64,000 nt of DNA from Bombardia bombarda. Taxonomy: Eukaryota; Ascomycota; Sordariomycetes; Sordariales; Lasiosphaeriaceae. Location: assembly GCA_030512295.1 (NCBI GenBank), contig JAULSR010000002.1, positions 7,068,001-7,132,000 of the forward strand. The letters are read 5' to 3'. Shown here one piece after another: positions 42,350 to 53,086 of the stretch (position 1 is its first letter; every line of letters begins with the position of its first letter). The notes below the pieces were generated by a model, which made no database searches, was not told the DNA's origin, and saw nothing but the letters and a program-made list of their open reading frames with translations. Made by a program: the position numbers and the translations under genes.

Positions 42350-45300
42350 CTAGTTCCAGTCATCATCGCCAACCAAGTCGGCCCATGAAGTTTGACCTGG
42401 GTAGTACGTCATATCCTCAGGCCACATCTCGTCTCCTTCTGGAGTAGTGAGCATGAGGACTGGGTCGCTGTTTTCCTCGGAGGTAGTCTGTCTCAGAAGG
42501 TTGGGCTGGGGTAGCAGCGTCCATCCAGAACCGGGGCCCTGGAGTCGAGATCCGGCTGCCCTAGTCGCAGCATCTTTTAAATCGCGGAGGACGTACAAAT
42601 CCCCATTTTGGTCGATCCATGAATGGGAAGCCCATTCGGTACATTCGAGATAAGTCCAAGTCAGGCGCTCTGGCTCGTCGTCTTCCTCGTTGGACTCGGA
42701 ATCCGAGTATACCGTACCGTCATCTGAGTTTGGCCCTGCAATTTCAGGGGCACTGGAGCCTTCTTCCATGTTTTGACACATTTGGCGACCGTTCTCGGAG
42801 TTGGAGTTGTCTGGATAACCTGGAAATGACTGGGCTGATTCGTGTTCAACTGGTGTGTCCAACAACGGTGATGGCTCCACCATTGGGGCTTTCGATGGGC
42901 GAATAGTCTTTCTGGCGAGATAGTCGCAAGATGACACAACAACCGGTGCCTGTGAGGAGCGAAGAGCTTTCATGGTTATGAATGCGGATGAGGACACAAC
43001 AACTGGTGCCTCCGGATGACGGGCCTTGATGCTGGTGACCAGTGTGTCCGCAGATAGTTGATTCTCTGCGCATGTATTCGCATCAACCGCCTTGAGGTCA
43101 CTATTCTCCCGAGAAAGCTCAGCGTTTTCGTTGCCAAAGCTCTCCGTCGAGATGATGTCATTGGCCGGGGCAAGAGGAGTGGGAAGGAGCTCCTTCTGTT
43201 TCTCAGCCATGCAGCTTGAGGTGCAGCATTCGCTCGAAGTCTCAGATGAGGTCTCAATTGTTGATGAAGCGAGATGGCGCATAGTAGACGCTTCGTACTC
43301 GGCATTGGCAGGGCAGAGGTCTTTCTTTTGGCAAGGCTCATCCAAGTGATCAATCGTTGAGACAGCATCCATCTCTTCATAATGGGTGCTAGGCGATCCG
43401 AGCGACGACAGATTCTCCGAATCAGAATCCGTTGACATAGACTCGAAAGAGCTACTAGAAGCATTAGCCCAAATATTTCCAACTGTAACAGGACAGATAT
43501 TGTTGTTCCCTTACCTAGTCGACGACTTTCGTGACTTGCTGTCCAGACTGTGAGGCATCTCCAAAAGGAAGCCATGGTCGTCTATCTGTCTGACGATTTC
43601 TAGTGTGTACCCGTCATCTTCGACACTAGCATCGCCACAGTCCAGAGCCTCAGCGATGATGGTGTAATCAACATTAATGGGCTTGGTGGCATCAGAGAAT
43701 GTCGTTAATGTGTCCTCAGATGGTGAAGGAGGCGACTGAACAAGATTTTCCTCCTTCGCATGACTGTACTCAGAGACGTTCAGAACCTGGGCATCATCGC
43801 GGCTATCCTCTGGCCAAAACTCTTCTCCGTCCGGATCCGTCAGCATGATCTCAGGGCCAGGCTGGCCATTCCAGGTGGCCTTGCCTTGTAGATCAGGTCT
43901 TGTAAGCAAGACCCAAGACGGTGAGTTCATTGCAAGTCGCTCTCCCCGCTGAATCGAGTCGTTGTCATCAGCCATTCCCACAAGGTACATGTGACCGTTC
44001 TGGTCAATCCACGAGTGAGAGGCCCACTTCGTTTCCTCGAGCCGTGTGTACGTCAGTTGTGGCCACTCTTCGTACATGTACTCATAGGTGCAATATTTGT
44101 ATCCATATTCCTTGTCGTACTCGGGCGCCTGATTCTCATGCTCATTGTGTTGATTGTAAAGAACCAGCTGGCCGTCATGCTGGTGCTCATTGTTGTCACT
44201 GTATAGAACTAGCTGGCCGTCATGCTGGTACTCGTCGTTAATGCCGACAGTGAGGTTGTCCTGACTTGAGTATTGCGAAGGAAATTTGTTTGCTTGAGAT
44301 TCGTCTTCACAAATTTCTTCAATCTCTAGAGAAACATCGCCGTCGTCCAACTCTACGAAGCGCTGTAAGTTGCTGTGGTTCTCTGAAGAGCCCTGACCAC
44401 CAGTGGCCTTGTCCTGAGACCTGGCCAACCACATCTCAGTGTCTCTGATTGACTCCCTATACCCATCGGAGCATCGTGTGAAAAATATGGCTGGATATCC
44501 GAAAATGGCACCATGGATCTGAACATCGTTTGTCTCCTGCGTTATGGTTGCGTAGTCGTTTGCCTCTTCGTAAATCACGGAACACCGATCGTCTCGGTAC
44601 CAGCGGTAAAAGACCTTGAGCTCCTCGTACCAAAACTTCTTGAACCTCTCGTTATTCATCATCCAGTAGACGCTCCCGTTGTTGGCAATGACGAATGCCT
44701 GCTTCTCATAGTGATGATCCATGTTGCGGATGTCGCCGAACTTTCTTGGGAGGAAATGGTACTGCTCGACAATTTGCCACTCTTCGGCGAATTCTTCAAT
44801 TGACGCATCCCAATAGCAGACGAATGAGTCCATTACTCCCCATTTGGTGTGCAACATTTCCCAATGACCGTTCTGATAGATAGCAAAAGGCGGATCCAGA
44901 GAATCGAATGGATCGTTGGCAATGAGATTGGCGAGGCTGGAGGAATTGCAATGAAGGTCATCCATCTCGTATTCCCTACTTCTGATAGGGGGATAGTTGC
45001 AGACAAGACCAGTGAATTTGGCGAACTTCCCATAGTCAATTTGCTGTGGCCAAGGAGTTGATTTGGTAATCCCGAAATCCTGTCTCGGGTCATGGTACTT
45101 GACAAGTTGGTTGTTCGGAGCAGTCTCATCGGTCTCTTCTGGTGCCTCGTTCTCTTTATTCTGACTCAGGCATCGCTCAAGGTCAGAGGAGACTCCATGA
45201 AGCTCGTCAACCGTCCAATAGACACTCTTCTCGGCACTATCCTCGTCATACTCCGTGTTCAGTGAGGCCGTAGTGGGTGACGAGTCGGAATCGCTAGTTC

Positions 45301-46046
45301 CTGCGGTATACTTGCTGCTAAATAGACGTCAGTTCAACATACTTCCACGATAGCAATTGGATGGTCATGGAAAGCCCTACCAGGTAGACGAAGATCTGGA
45401 CGCTGACTGCGTGTCGATGTCGTAATCAGTGGCGTAGGTCTCGCAGTCCTCATCATGTGTGCTCTCGTCCATGGATCCGTGGTTTTGACTAGAAATAGCC
45501 TTGTCGAGGACCGCGGAGAAGTCGATGATATCCATGGTACTGGTAGGAGTAGGTGGGGTGACAATGTCACTCGCAGTGTTCATCTCAGCAACCTTGTCAT
45601 CAGCAAAGAGAGAGCCTGTGATAGCTTCAGTTGATATATTGACGCGCACGTTGGTGCCGGCGACGACAAGCGCCAGAAAGAATGTGTTAAAGACATCCTT
45701 GAATGGCTTCAAAGGGCTCTGATTGTGGCTGATCAACCGGCAAAGTGGTCCGTGGGTGATCAACACGTCTTCGCATAAGGTTGGGTGGGAGACCACGGCA
45801 AGTGACGAGTCAAGACTTCTTCTCAGTGCTCCATGGACTGTCTTGAAGATCTGGGCCTGTTCAGTCTGTTAGTAGTTGCCTTGAAGTTACCGAGAACGGA
45901 GGAGAACTGATATCGGATGTTAACAAAGGAAGTTAAAAGATTATTCTAACCGAAGAAGAAGTATCGTTGGTGCTGGCCCAGGGTCTGCAGACACCTGTCC
46001 GTAAATGGCCTGAAAGGCGATTGACAAGGGAATCCATGCTCGTCAT
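42350..46046 (-). CDS. Unknown-family multidomain protein with two SWIDxNG modules, about 1159 residues
   Basis: No known domain was recognised. Four exons are read: 46046-45951, 45856-45381, 45317-43515 and 43454-42350. Introns of 94, 63 and 60 nt are all phase-consistent, and total length is divisible by three. Layout: an N-terminal motif VLITHGPLCRLI; an acidic Ser-rich stretch; a middle domain with SIEEFAEEWQIVEQYHF, AFVIANNGSVYWMMNN and ELKVFYRWY; two copies of a QHDGQLVLY repeat; C-module 1 (LEETKWASHSWIDQNGHMY, WVLLTRPDLQ, EEFWPED); a long acidic linker with three imperfect 20-residue APVVVSS repeats; C-module 2 (LECTEWASHSWIDQNGDLY, MWPEDMTYYPGQTSWADL). The last intron (43514-43455) is inferred. 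It removes a stop at 43513-43511 and joins the two C-modules in frame. Without it, 42350-43438 would be a separate gene lying only 73 bases away. No transmembrane segment is evident, and function is unknown. Confidence 0.65.
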
Positions 46047-47424
46047 CTTATTCACGTTCCCAAGACGATTGTTGGGTATATCTATTGTAGGAAATTGGTT
46101 AGTAGCGTCGTTAAATAGGTTCTTAGCATTCAGGTATCGAAGTAGGGTGCCAAAAATCAACAACAATACGTCCATGCAGCGACAAAGCAAAAAGAAAACA
46201 CAGCGCCGGGGAGGTTTGGGAGACGGTACGCGCCGCAACTTTGACGCGTGCTGGGGGAAGGATTTGATGGTGGGCGTGTCGTCCAATTGAACACGCGACA
46301 GACGTTGGAATACAACCAATCCACCAAGATGAAAAAAAAGTATCGACTCATGAAATGTAGTTACCGTAGAACTGATGCGCAGCGGTGACTGACAGAATCT
46401 AGGAGTAGTGCGGCCAGCAAGCTGGGTAGCGATTGCCAATCTAGCGATCGATATTGATGTGTTCACTCGCATCGATAGGCTGCCATGGTTTCAGAATCAG
46501 GATAATACTCACCAAGAATGTACACGGGGATGCAAAACAAGATGCAAAAGAAGATATCTTGCAAAAAGAGGATGCAAAAAGAGGATGCAAAAAGAGGATG
46601 CAAAAATATCTTGTGTGGGCACCCGTCATTGACTTTTGCGCGCATTGCTAGTGAACTAACCAAGACGAGGAAACATTGAAGTAGAGAGACAACTACAAGT
46701 TCTGCTCCGCCGCCAGCTGAGTGGCTAGGTACCTGAATGAGAAATGAGAAATGGGGCTACCTACACGATGCACAGAATTTAAGCCTAATTCTTGTTTCAT
46801 TCAATGCCTTCCATCCTCGTCTCGATAAGCTTTTAGCCATTCTTTATCTCTATGAACCATCATGGCGGCCCTGCCCCGGCCTGCAAGCAAAAGAAGTCCA
46901 TCAATTAGAGAACGGTCGCTGGGTAGCTCCTCAAACATCATGGCTGCGCCTAATATTCGCGCGATACGCGAGTTCTTTTGTCGCTGAAGAGCTGGTGTTA
47001 CCCACTCATTACCAAAGACCCTGCCAAAATGAAACCCAGGGCACCGTCCTCTTCAGCGAATGAATCTACAGACATCTGAGGTCGAGGCCTATTTTGCGTG
47101 TCAGTCTGATTGTTCCATGCTTGTGTCACAGTGTCGCGGTTAGTAATTGCCACGGTTGGATTGTGTCTTATGGTAATCGGACTTTTATTTTTGTCGAGCT
47201 TGTTTGTGGCTAACCCTGACTTTCGCCAATGACAGACTTCGAGGTTCCCGCGAGCATGATAATACATGTAAACATCGAATTGTTTTATCTAAACTATTAG
47301 TTTTATTTGCAGTAGCTCTGTAAATTACCCCGCTCATTACTTAGTCCTAGCTTAGCGGTCCATACAACCTGAAGTCTTAGACTCCGTAGTCGCTTCGCGG
47401 CCCGGTCCCGGACGTTAAATCTAC
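46047..47424. other. Intergenic with short repeats
   Basis: Upstream region of the unknown-family gene. It contains a small tandem repeat (46529-46613, listed separately). The open frame at 46737-47063 shows no domain and I regard it as chance. Confidence 0.35.
46529..46613 (+). repeat. Tandem 13-base repeat GATGCAAAAAGAG
   Basis: Three to four head-to-tail copies, with degenerate flanking copies (GATGCAAAACAA, GATGCAAAAGAA). An ATATCTTG copy flanks each side of the core. Confidence 0.8.
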
Positions 47425-47597
47425 CAAACAAACAAACAAACAAACAAACAAACAAACAAACAAACAAATAAATAAGTAAACAAATTAATGAATAAACAAA
47501 CAAACAAACAAACAAATCAATAAACAATTAAATCAATAAACAAACAAATAAACAAACAAATAAACAAACAAATAAACAAACAAATAAACAAACAAAC
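47425..47597 (+). repeat. (CAAA)n microsatellite, degenerate at the right
   Basis: About 170 bases of nearly pure CAAA tetranucleotide, mixed with TAAA variants toward the 3' side. The long Leu/Phe/Cys-rich antisense frame at 47303-47527 is a by-product of this repeat. Confidence 0.95.
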
Positions 47598-47978
47598 GGA
47601 CTATTGGTTGGTATGCAGTATAATTTGAGGACTATGTTACTCCTAGTTTCCCCTGGGCCGGCTACATGTCATGAGGTCAAGCTTGGACTGAAACTGTCCT
47701 TTTTAGCTGCGTCGGGCCATTAATCATGCAATCATTTTAAGCCGGCATTACCTTACGCTGCATTTTTGGCCCTGGCTATCCATCTATATAACGCAGCTAC
47801 CAGTCGTGGCTGTCTCCTTGAGTTTTTTCCTTCCGACTTCTACATTGCACCACCTCCAGCCATTTTGTTCGAGGCAGATCTTTGCCCACATTTCTCGTAT
47901 CACACTTCGCGAAAAAGAATCACAGACGATCCTCTTCAAGATTGCATTTTAATTGCAACTACCGAGCTACCAATAAAG

Positions 47979-48835
47979 ATGGCAGGCTCTTCACGCCAGA
48001 ATCCAAAGTTAACCTCAGTCGAACACAGCTTTTCCATCACGTCAGACAACTGGAACGACACTGTTCGTGGCGCCAAAAAATTCATGTGTTGCTACCAGGA
48101 TGCAGCACATCTGCCTGGCTATTCCTATTCTGCTCCACGTCCCATCAAATCTGGACCCTTGCGGCGCCCGAAAGATGTAGAGGTATCAAACAAGACTCTA
48201 GACTTCCCTGAATTCTCTAGGTTGCCCCGGGAGCTTCAAGATATGATTCTTTTGGAATCGCTGTCTTTCAAATCTCGCCCCAAGTTTGCCACATTATTTC
48301 GACATGACCAGGCGAATCCCGACATCAAGACGAGCCGTCCAAACCCACGATAGTCCAGTGTGCAGCATATGAAGCATTTAGAATGAAGTACGATACCCCC
48401 CGCGTCCTACCCAACTCGGAGGAAATTTATGGTGTTGTGGAAGAGGGAGGTTGCACATTTAGCGTCTTGGTACCCTCTTGTTGCCGGAGAACTATATGAA
48501 CGAAAAGGCAGATTAACTGTTGCATTTTTGTGTTTTCTTTCTTTCCGTTGGATGAACGACTTAACATTGAGGAAGAGGGAAAAGTGGATTTGTTTTCTTG
48601 GTCTTTTTAGTAGGAGGAGTGGATGGAACCTATACCGTTGGATGAGGAAGATTCCAAGTTCCTTTCTAGACAATCTTTTGGTAGATGGGTTGAGATTTTG
48701 ACCATCAACAGACGACGTGACGAGGAGACATTCCATCGGCTTACACTCCTTTTGATTTTGACAGTTACGGCTGGACCTTTTCTTTTGTATTTTGATGTTC
48801 ATTGGGACGACTGTCCTACAATCTTGTAATTGATT
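47979..48835 (+). pseudogene. 2EXR/F-box-like protein gene, probably decayed
   Basis: A TATATAA element at about 47785 precedes the ATG at 47979. The frame runs to 48353 and includes FPEFSRLPRELQDMILLESL. This is the F-x-x-LPxELxxxI core of fungal 2EXR/F-box-like proteins, which expand in these genomes and probably recruit partners for ubiquitination. After this the frame is lost near 48329. A coding-like stretch continues one frame away (KPTIVQCAAYEAFRM, EEIYGVVEEGG) to a stop. Further fragments follow in other frames (FPLDERLNIEEEGKVDLF). A complete member should have a 200-300 residue domain in one frame, so I call it a remnant. A one-base assembly error plus introns is a weaker alternative. 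Confidence 0.4.
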
Positions 48836-49653
48836 TTGACTGGAGCTTAAGTAGGTAAAGTCAGGGGTCCAAAAGTCTAACTCCCACCCCCATTTCCATC
48901 AGCTAAACTGCTACATGCTTAAAAATGGGGTTTATGACAAGTACAACCCTAACCCTGCGTAATAAACATTTGTAAACGAAATACTGTCAGTTTCACACCG
49001 CGCCACACCTCAAACGCAAGTGTAATATAAGAAGGGTTTAATACATGAAGCGTGCCCCCTTTTGCGCTACGCAAATATTTAAATTTATAGCCTTATAGCT
49101 TCAAAACTGAACGTGTGGTTGTGTGCTCAATATCGTGACTTTTAGCCCATTTTGGTGGTGGGAGTGGGGTGTGTAGCCAGACTTTTGGTACTTATACTTT
49201 AGCTAGGGAAGCACTTAGACTACTAGTAGATAGCTGAATCTTTTTGGAACGTCGTTCCCTGTTTGTGACAATAGGCCCGGCGCTCTCTCTTCTTGTGTCT
49301 GTTTCCCCAGACAAGGCATTGTTATAGTGGGCATGTCAATAATTTTGCCCCATAAAAGGGGTCGCAAAAGGGGCTGTCGTCGAAGGTGGAGGGGTCCCAC
49401 ACGAGAATCGGGGGAATTGACACAAGGAAGCGTTTCTCCCTCTAGCAGGGATTCTCCAAGTTTCTGATGGCGCTATTTATATCCGTACCAGAACAATGAT
49501 GCCGGCCCGCTTGTTGATTTTTAGGTCGGTCTCAACCCTACATGTATCACTATCATCATGTATGCATGGAGATATCATGACATGGCTTCTGGGTACCATG
49601 TAAAACGCGTCCCAGTTGCTCAAGTACTTTAAGCTGTGTGTGTATCATGCAGC
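48836..49653. other. Intergenic, nothing recognised
   Basis: An AT-rich 3' flank of the kinase gene. No coding frame, repeat or RNA gene was seen. Confidence 0.35.
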
Positions 49654-52600
49654 TCAACTCGTGTCCTGCCCAGATAACCGGACTCTGTATATAGCACGAC
49701 GATTGGCCGCTACGAGAGCGGCAATAAGAACATATTTCTCATCAGTCCCATCCGAGAGCCTCTCTGTAAACTCGTCATTATATGAGAGGCCTGGCAGTTG
49801 CGCTAGCTCTCGCATGCAAACCTCATCAGTGTCGGATCGAGGTACGGTCAACTCAAACAGGACAAGCTTATGGTTTGCCGACGTAGTTCCCAGGGCAAGC
49901 ATCTTCTCATCATTTGCCTCCATCATCAGTTTGAGAATTCGATAGTTTTTGATGTCCTTGTGGAAAGCGGTTGTAGAGCTGTTGGGCATCAGATTTTGTA
50001 TATGAAGCCGCTTTTCCCTCGTTACGACGGCGCAGGTGGCCGCTTCTAGATGGAAGGGGACAAAGGTGGTGAACAGTCCAGCTGTGCTGCTGCTGTCGAG
50101 GCCCTACGAACATGAGGTCAGCAACGTGGATTTTGATACTCAGAGGTGAGCCATAGCAAGCATACTTTTGATTCAATAACGACAGACTCCAGCGTCTTAG
50201 CAATGTGTGAGATGTGGACGACAGAAATACGGTGTTCTCGACTCTTTATCGTCAGTTCGGGCCGAACAACCAAGTATATATCCTCCTTGGTGGAAAACGA
50301 AAGCTGGGTCACACCAGCTGCTGGCCAGGTCAGCCGATTCATGACCCATTCCTCGTTGGTGGAGACGTCTATCGAGCTGTTGTTGTTGTAAATGTTTGGG
50401 GCGCTCCCGTCAGATGACGAGGTCCGACTAAGCCAGATCAGCAACAATGCCAGCATGAAAGATAGCTGCCAGAGACTTACGGCTTTCTCAACAGCTTGAT
50501 AAGCTTCGGTACCGATGCGACAAATAGCCACCCCGGTTCATTATCGCCCTCCTCATGTCTCAAAATGCAGGCCATAACTTGACTATCTGGCGAAATAGAC
50601 ACTTTGTGTATCTCCGGGGGCGGGAGAACCAGTCGGTACCAGTGATTGAGCTGAGCATCAACGGCGACCCCTCTTTGCAAATCGAAAATGTAGCATTGGA
50701 AACTAGCCCCCGTTGTTGATGCAATCAAGTACTTCTTCGTCAGGGTAATGCTTTTCCAAATGCAATTAGGGGCGTCAAGGACTTTCTCGGATGCTGGCGT
50801 TGCTATGTAGCCCTCCCTGGAGGTTAGAGATTGTGACGTGTAGAGCGAAATCTTGACGTCAGTCCAGTATGCGACAAGTGATCCATCGGGGGAGATTTCG
50901 CAGCCTTTGAACGATTCGGAGGCGGCCAAGTACCATCCTTCGACTTGAGCTTGCGAAGGTGAACCCTCTCTGCATACAAAGAGCGCGTTAGTAGAGTTAC
51001 TAGAGAAATGTGTAGTGTAGGGCTAAGATTACTCACTTCGACCGCAGTTTCTGCCACAGAGATTTAGCGGGCGCTTTCTGCAGTTTTGTTCCAACGCCAT
51101 CGCCATCATCATCATCGTCTCTTTGAGATTCGCCCAAGGCCTCATATTTCTTGAAGGTCTGAAGCAGCTTTTGTTCAACATCCCATGCGCTGCGTCTTTT
51201 GAACTGGTTGATCTCAAAAACGCGATCCTCGAGATACCTCAACATGGATTTGACGGCATCTCCTTCAGCCTCATCCCGCTGAATTGCTTTGTCGATGAGG
51301 CGTGTATGCCACCTGCTGACCTCGGGATGGACCTTTGTCGGGGCGAACCTTGTGTTCCGGAGAAAGAAGCGATCATAGTTATCCGCGCTGGCGTGTGCAA
51401 ACCGAGCGGCCTGGTACCCCCCCACTCCATCCCTGCCCTCCTCCAGGTACGCAAACACAACGCTGATCACACAAGCCAAAGACCAGACATCGCTTTCCGT
51501 CTTCATACTGGGCTTCGACGAGACTGACTCGGGCGCCAAGTACGTCCCCTCTCCACGGCGATTAATCGTGGCAGATAGGGATGGGTCGATGGGCTTCTGG
51601 CGTCTGACGAACCAGCTGTTGAAGTCCTTTTCCTTCTCTCCGTCCTGACCCTGGCGCCGAATCTTGACGCGAGACATGCCGAAATCGCTCAGCTTCCAGA
51701 TCATGTCGCCTTTCCCCTTCTTGGTGTCGTGGAAGATGAGGATGTTGCTGGGCTTGAGGTCCATATGGTAACACACGAGCAGCTCCCCCGTGTCGGTCTT
51801 CATCTCGGTGTGCAGGAAGTTGAGACCACCGGCCAGCCCCTTTGCGGATAGGATGGTCATGGCCTTTTCCATCACTGTTTTGGGGCCTGTTGGGTGGTTC
51901 TCCATCATGTAGGCTCGCAGGTCGCAGATGGCGAGAGGCATGAAGAGGCTGTAGATTGTCTCGCCAATCTCAAGACTCCCGTAGTTCTCTAGGACATTGT
52001 CGCAGGTGCGGGTCGAGCTTTTGAGAATCTTCTCCATGATCTCGCGCTCTCCCTTGGCGCGGAACTCGTTGCTAATGATGTAGTCTTTGCGGGCGATCAC
52101 TAGAGGTTCGTCGTTTCCGATTCCTGTCTGGGGTCGTGGAAGTGGCCCTTGGCAATCTTAACCCTGAAAACCGTTCCGAAGGAGCCATTCCCGAGCCGCT
52201 TCTCCTCTAGGTAGGGGAGGCGCTGACCCTCTAGATTTGGCACCCCGACCTCCTCCCGCTTGCGAATAACCACGGTGCTGAAGCATGGCTGGATGGTAAA
52301 AAAGCGGCCGGCGTCAGCGACATTGCCAAAGAGCTCAATGAGGCTTTCGCGGTCGACGGGCAAGCGGTCGATGGCCCTGCCACTTCGAAGAACAGGTGGG
52401 CCGTCCTTGGCGACGAACTCTCTCGTGAAGGTGCGTGCGGCCTCGAGACGACAAGGTGCAAATATCAGGATAGCCAGGAAGTCGTGCAGCTGCCGTTGGT
52501 GGATCCTGGCGACTAGCTCTTGTTCATCTAGCCCGAATTGACTTGATGTGGTCTGATCTGGGGAGATTACATGTAGATAGCGGAAGAAGCGGAGTAGATT

Positions 52601-52732
52601 TTGGTCGTGCAGCACCTTCCTCGCTGTTCCCTTGGTGGCAAAGCGAAGGCCTTCCTCGTCTCTGCGTTCAAGCCTCCGGTAAATGTGTTCATATATCTCA
52701 GTGCAAAAGTTCTCGTACGAATTGGAAGCCAT
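49654..52732 (-). CDS. Protein kinase fused to a beta-propeller-like C-terminal region, about 965 residues (one-base frame break)
   Basis: The N-terminal 170 residues are of unknown type (DEEGLRFATKGTARKVL). The kinase domain follows. It has a glycine loop GNGSFGTVF (181-189), a Lys in VIARKDY, a catalytic loop HMDLKPSN, SDFGMSR, an APE-like LAPES and SDVWSLACV. The catalytic Asp, Asn and metal Asp are kept, but the Arg of HRD is Met. After a 67-nt intron (51036-50970) the C-terminal half shows repeated strand patterns like WD propeller blades (CEISPDGSLVAYW, KVSISPDSQVMACIL). Other introns: 50480-50428 and 50165-50104. A single missing base in the G run 52130-52133 breaks the frame just before the Lys strand. 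Restoring it gives an exact multiple of three. Kinase-propeller fusions of this type are known in fungi but poorly studied. Confidence 0.8.
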
Positions 52733-53086
52733 CGTGCATCTCCACTGTTCTTCAAGTTGCTGTTTTTACACAGTACAGGCAGGGAGTGCGCACCCCAGAT
52801 TATCAAATGCACGAAGGGACGTGGCGCTGGGAGGGAGCTTCCCTACAATTGGCTATGGCTAATTCAACCTTACCTGAACGGTGCTCGAGTCCCTCCGACC
52901 GAATGTTCTCACCACCCAGCCCCAAACCCCGAATTAGGTAGGATGATGCGAGGGCATAAGTTCTAATACATGTACCTCGGCACCTAAAAATAGCTATATT
53001 TATTTTTGCTATTGTACTGGTTACGAACTGAGAGTTTTTATGATGGGCAGGATATAACCAGCCAGGATATCATTACACATGTAGAT
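52733..53086. other. Intergenic, kinase promoter / CorA-like gene 3' flank
   Basis: 354 bases without a coding frame of note. The kinase promoter should lie here. No clear element was identified. Confidence 0.3.

Noticed and set aside
42350..43438. The second C-module as a separate gene starting at the ATG at 43438
   Set aside because: Only 73 bases separate it from the upstream stop. A good in-phase intron joins the two, and a start there would leave no promoter space.
47303..47527. Leu/Cys/Phe-rich antisense frame that looks like a membrane protein
   Set aside because: It is simply the translation of the CAAA repeat on the opposite strand.
47425..47597. CRISPR-like array
   Set aside because: The repeats are contiguous tetranucleotides with no spacers, and this is a fungal genome.
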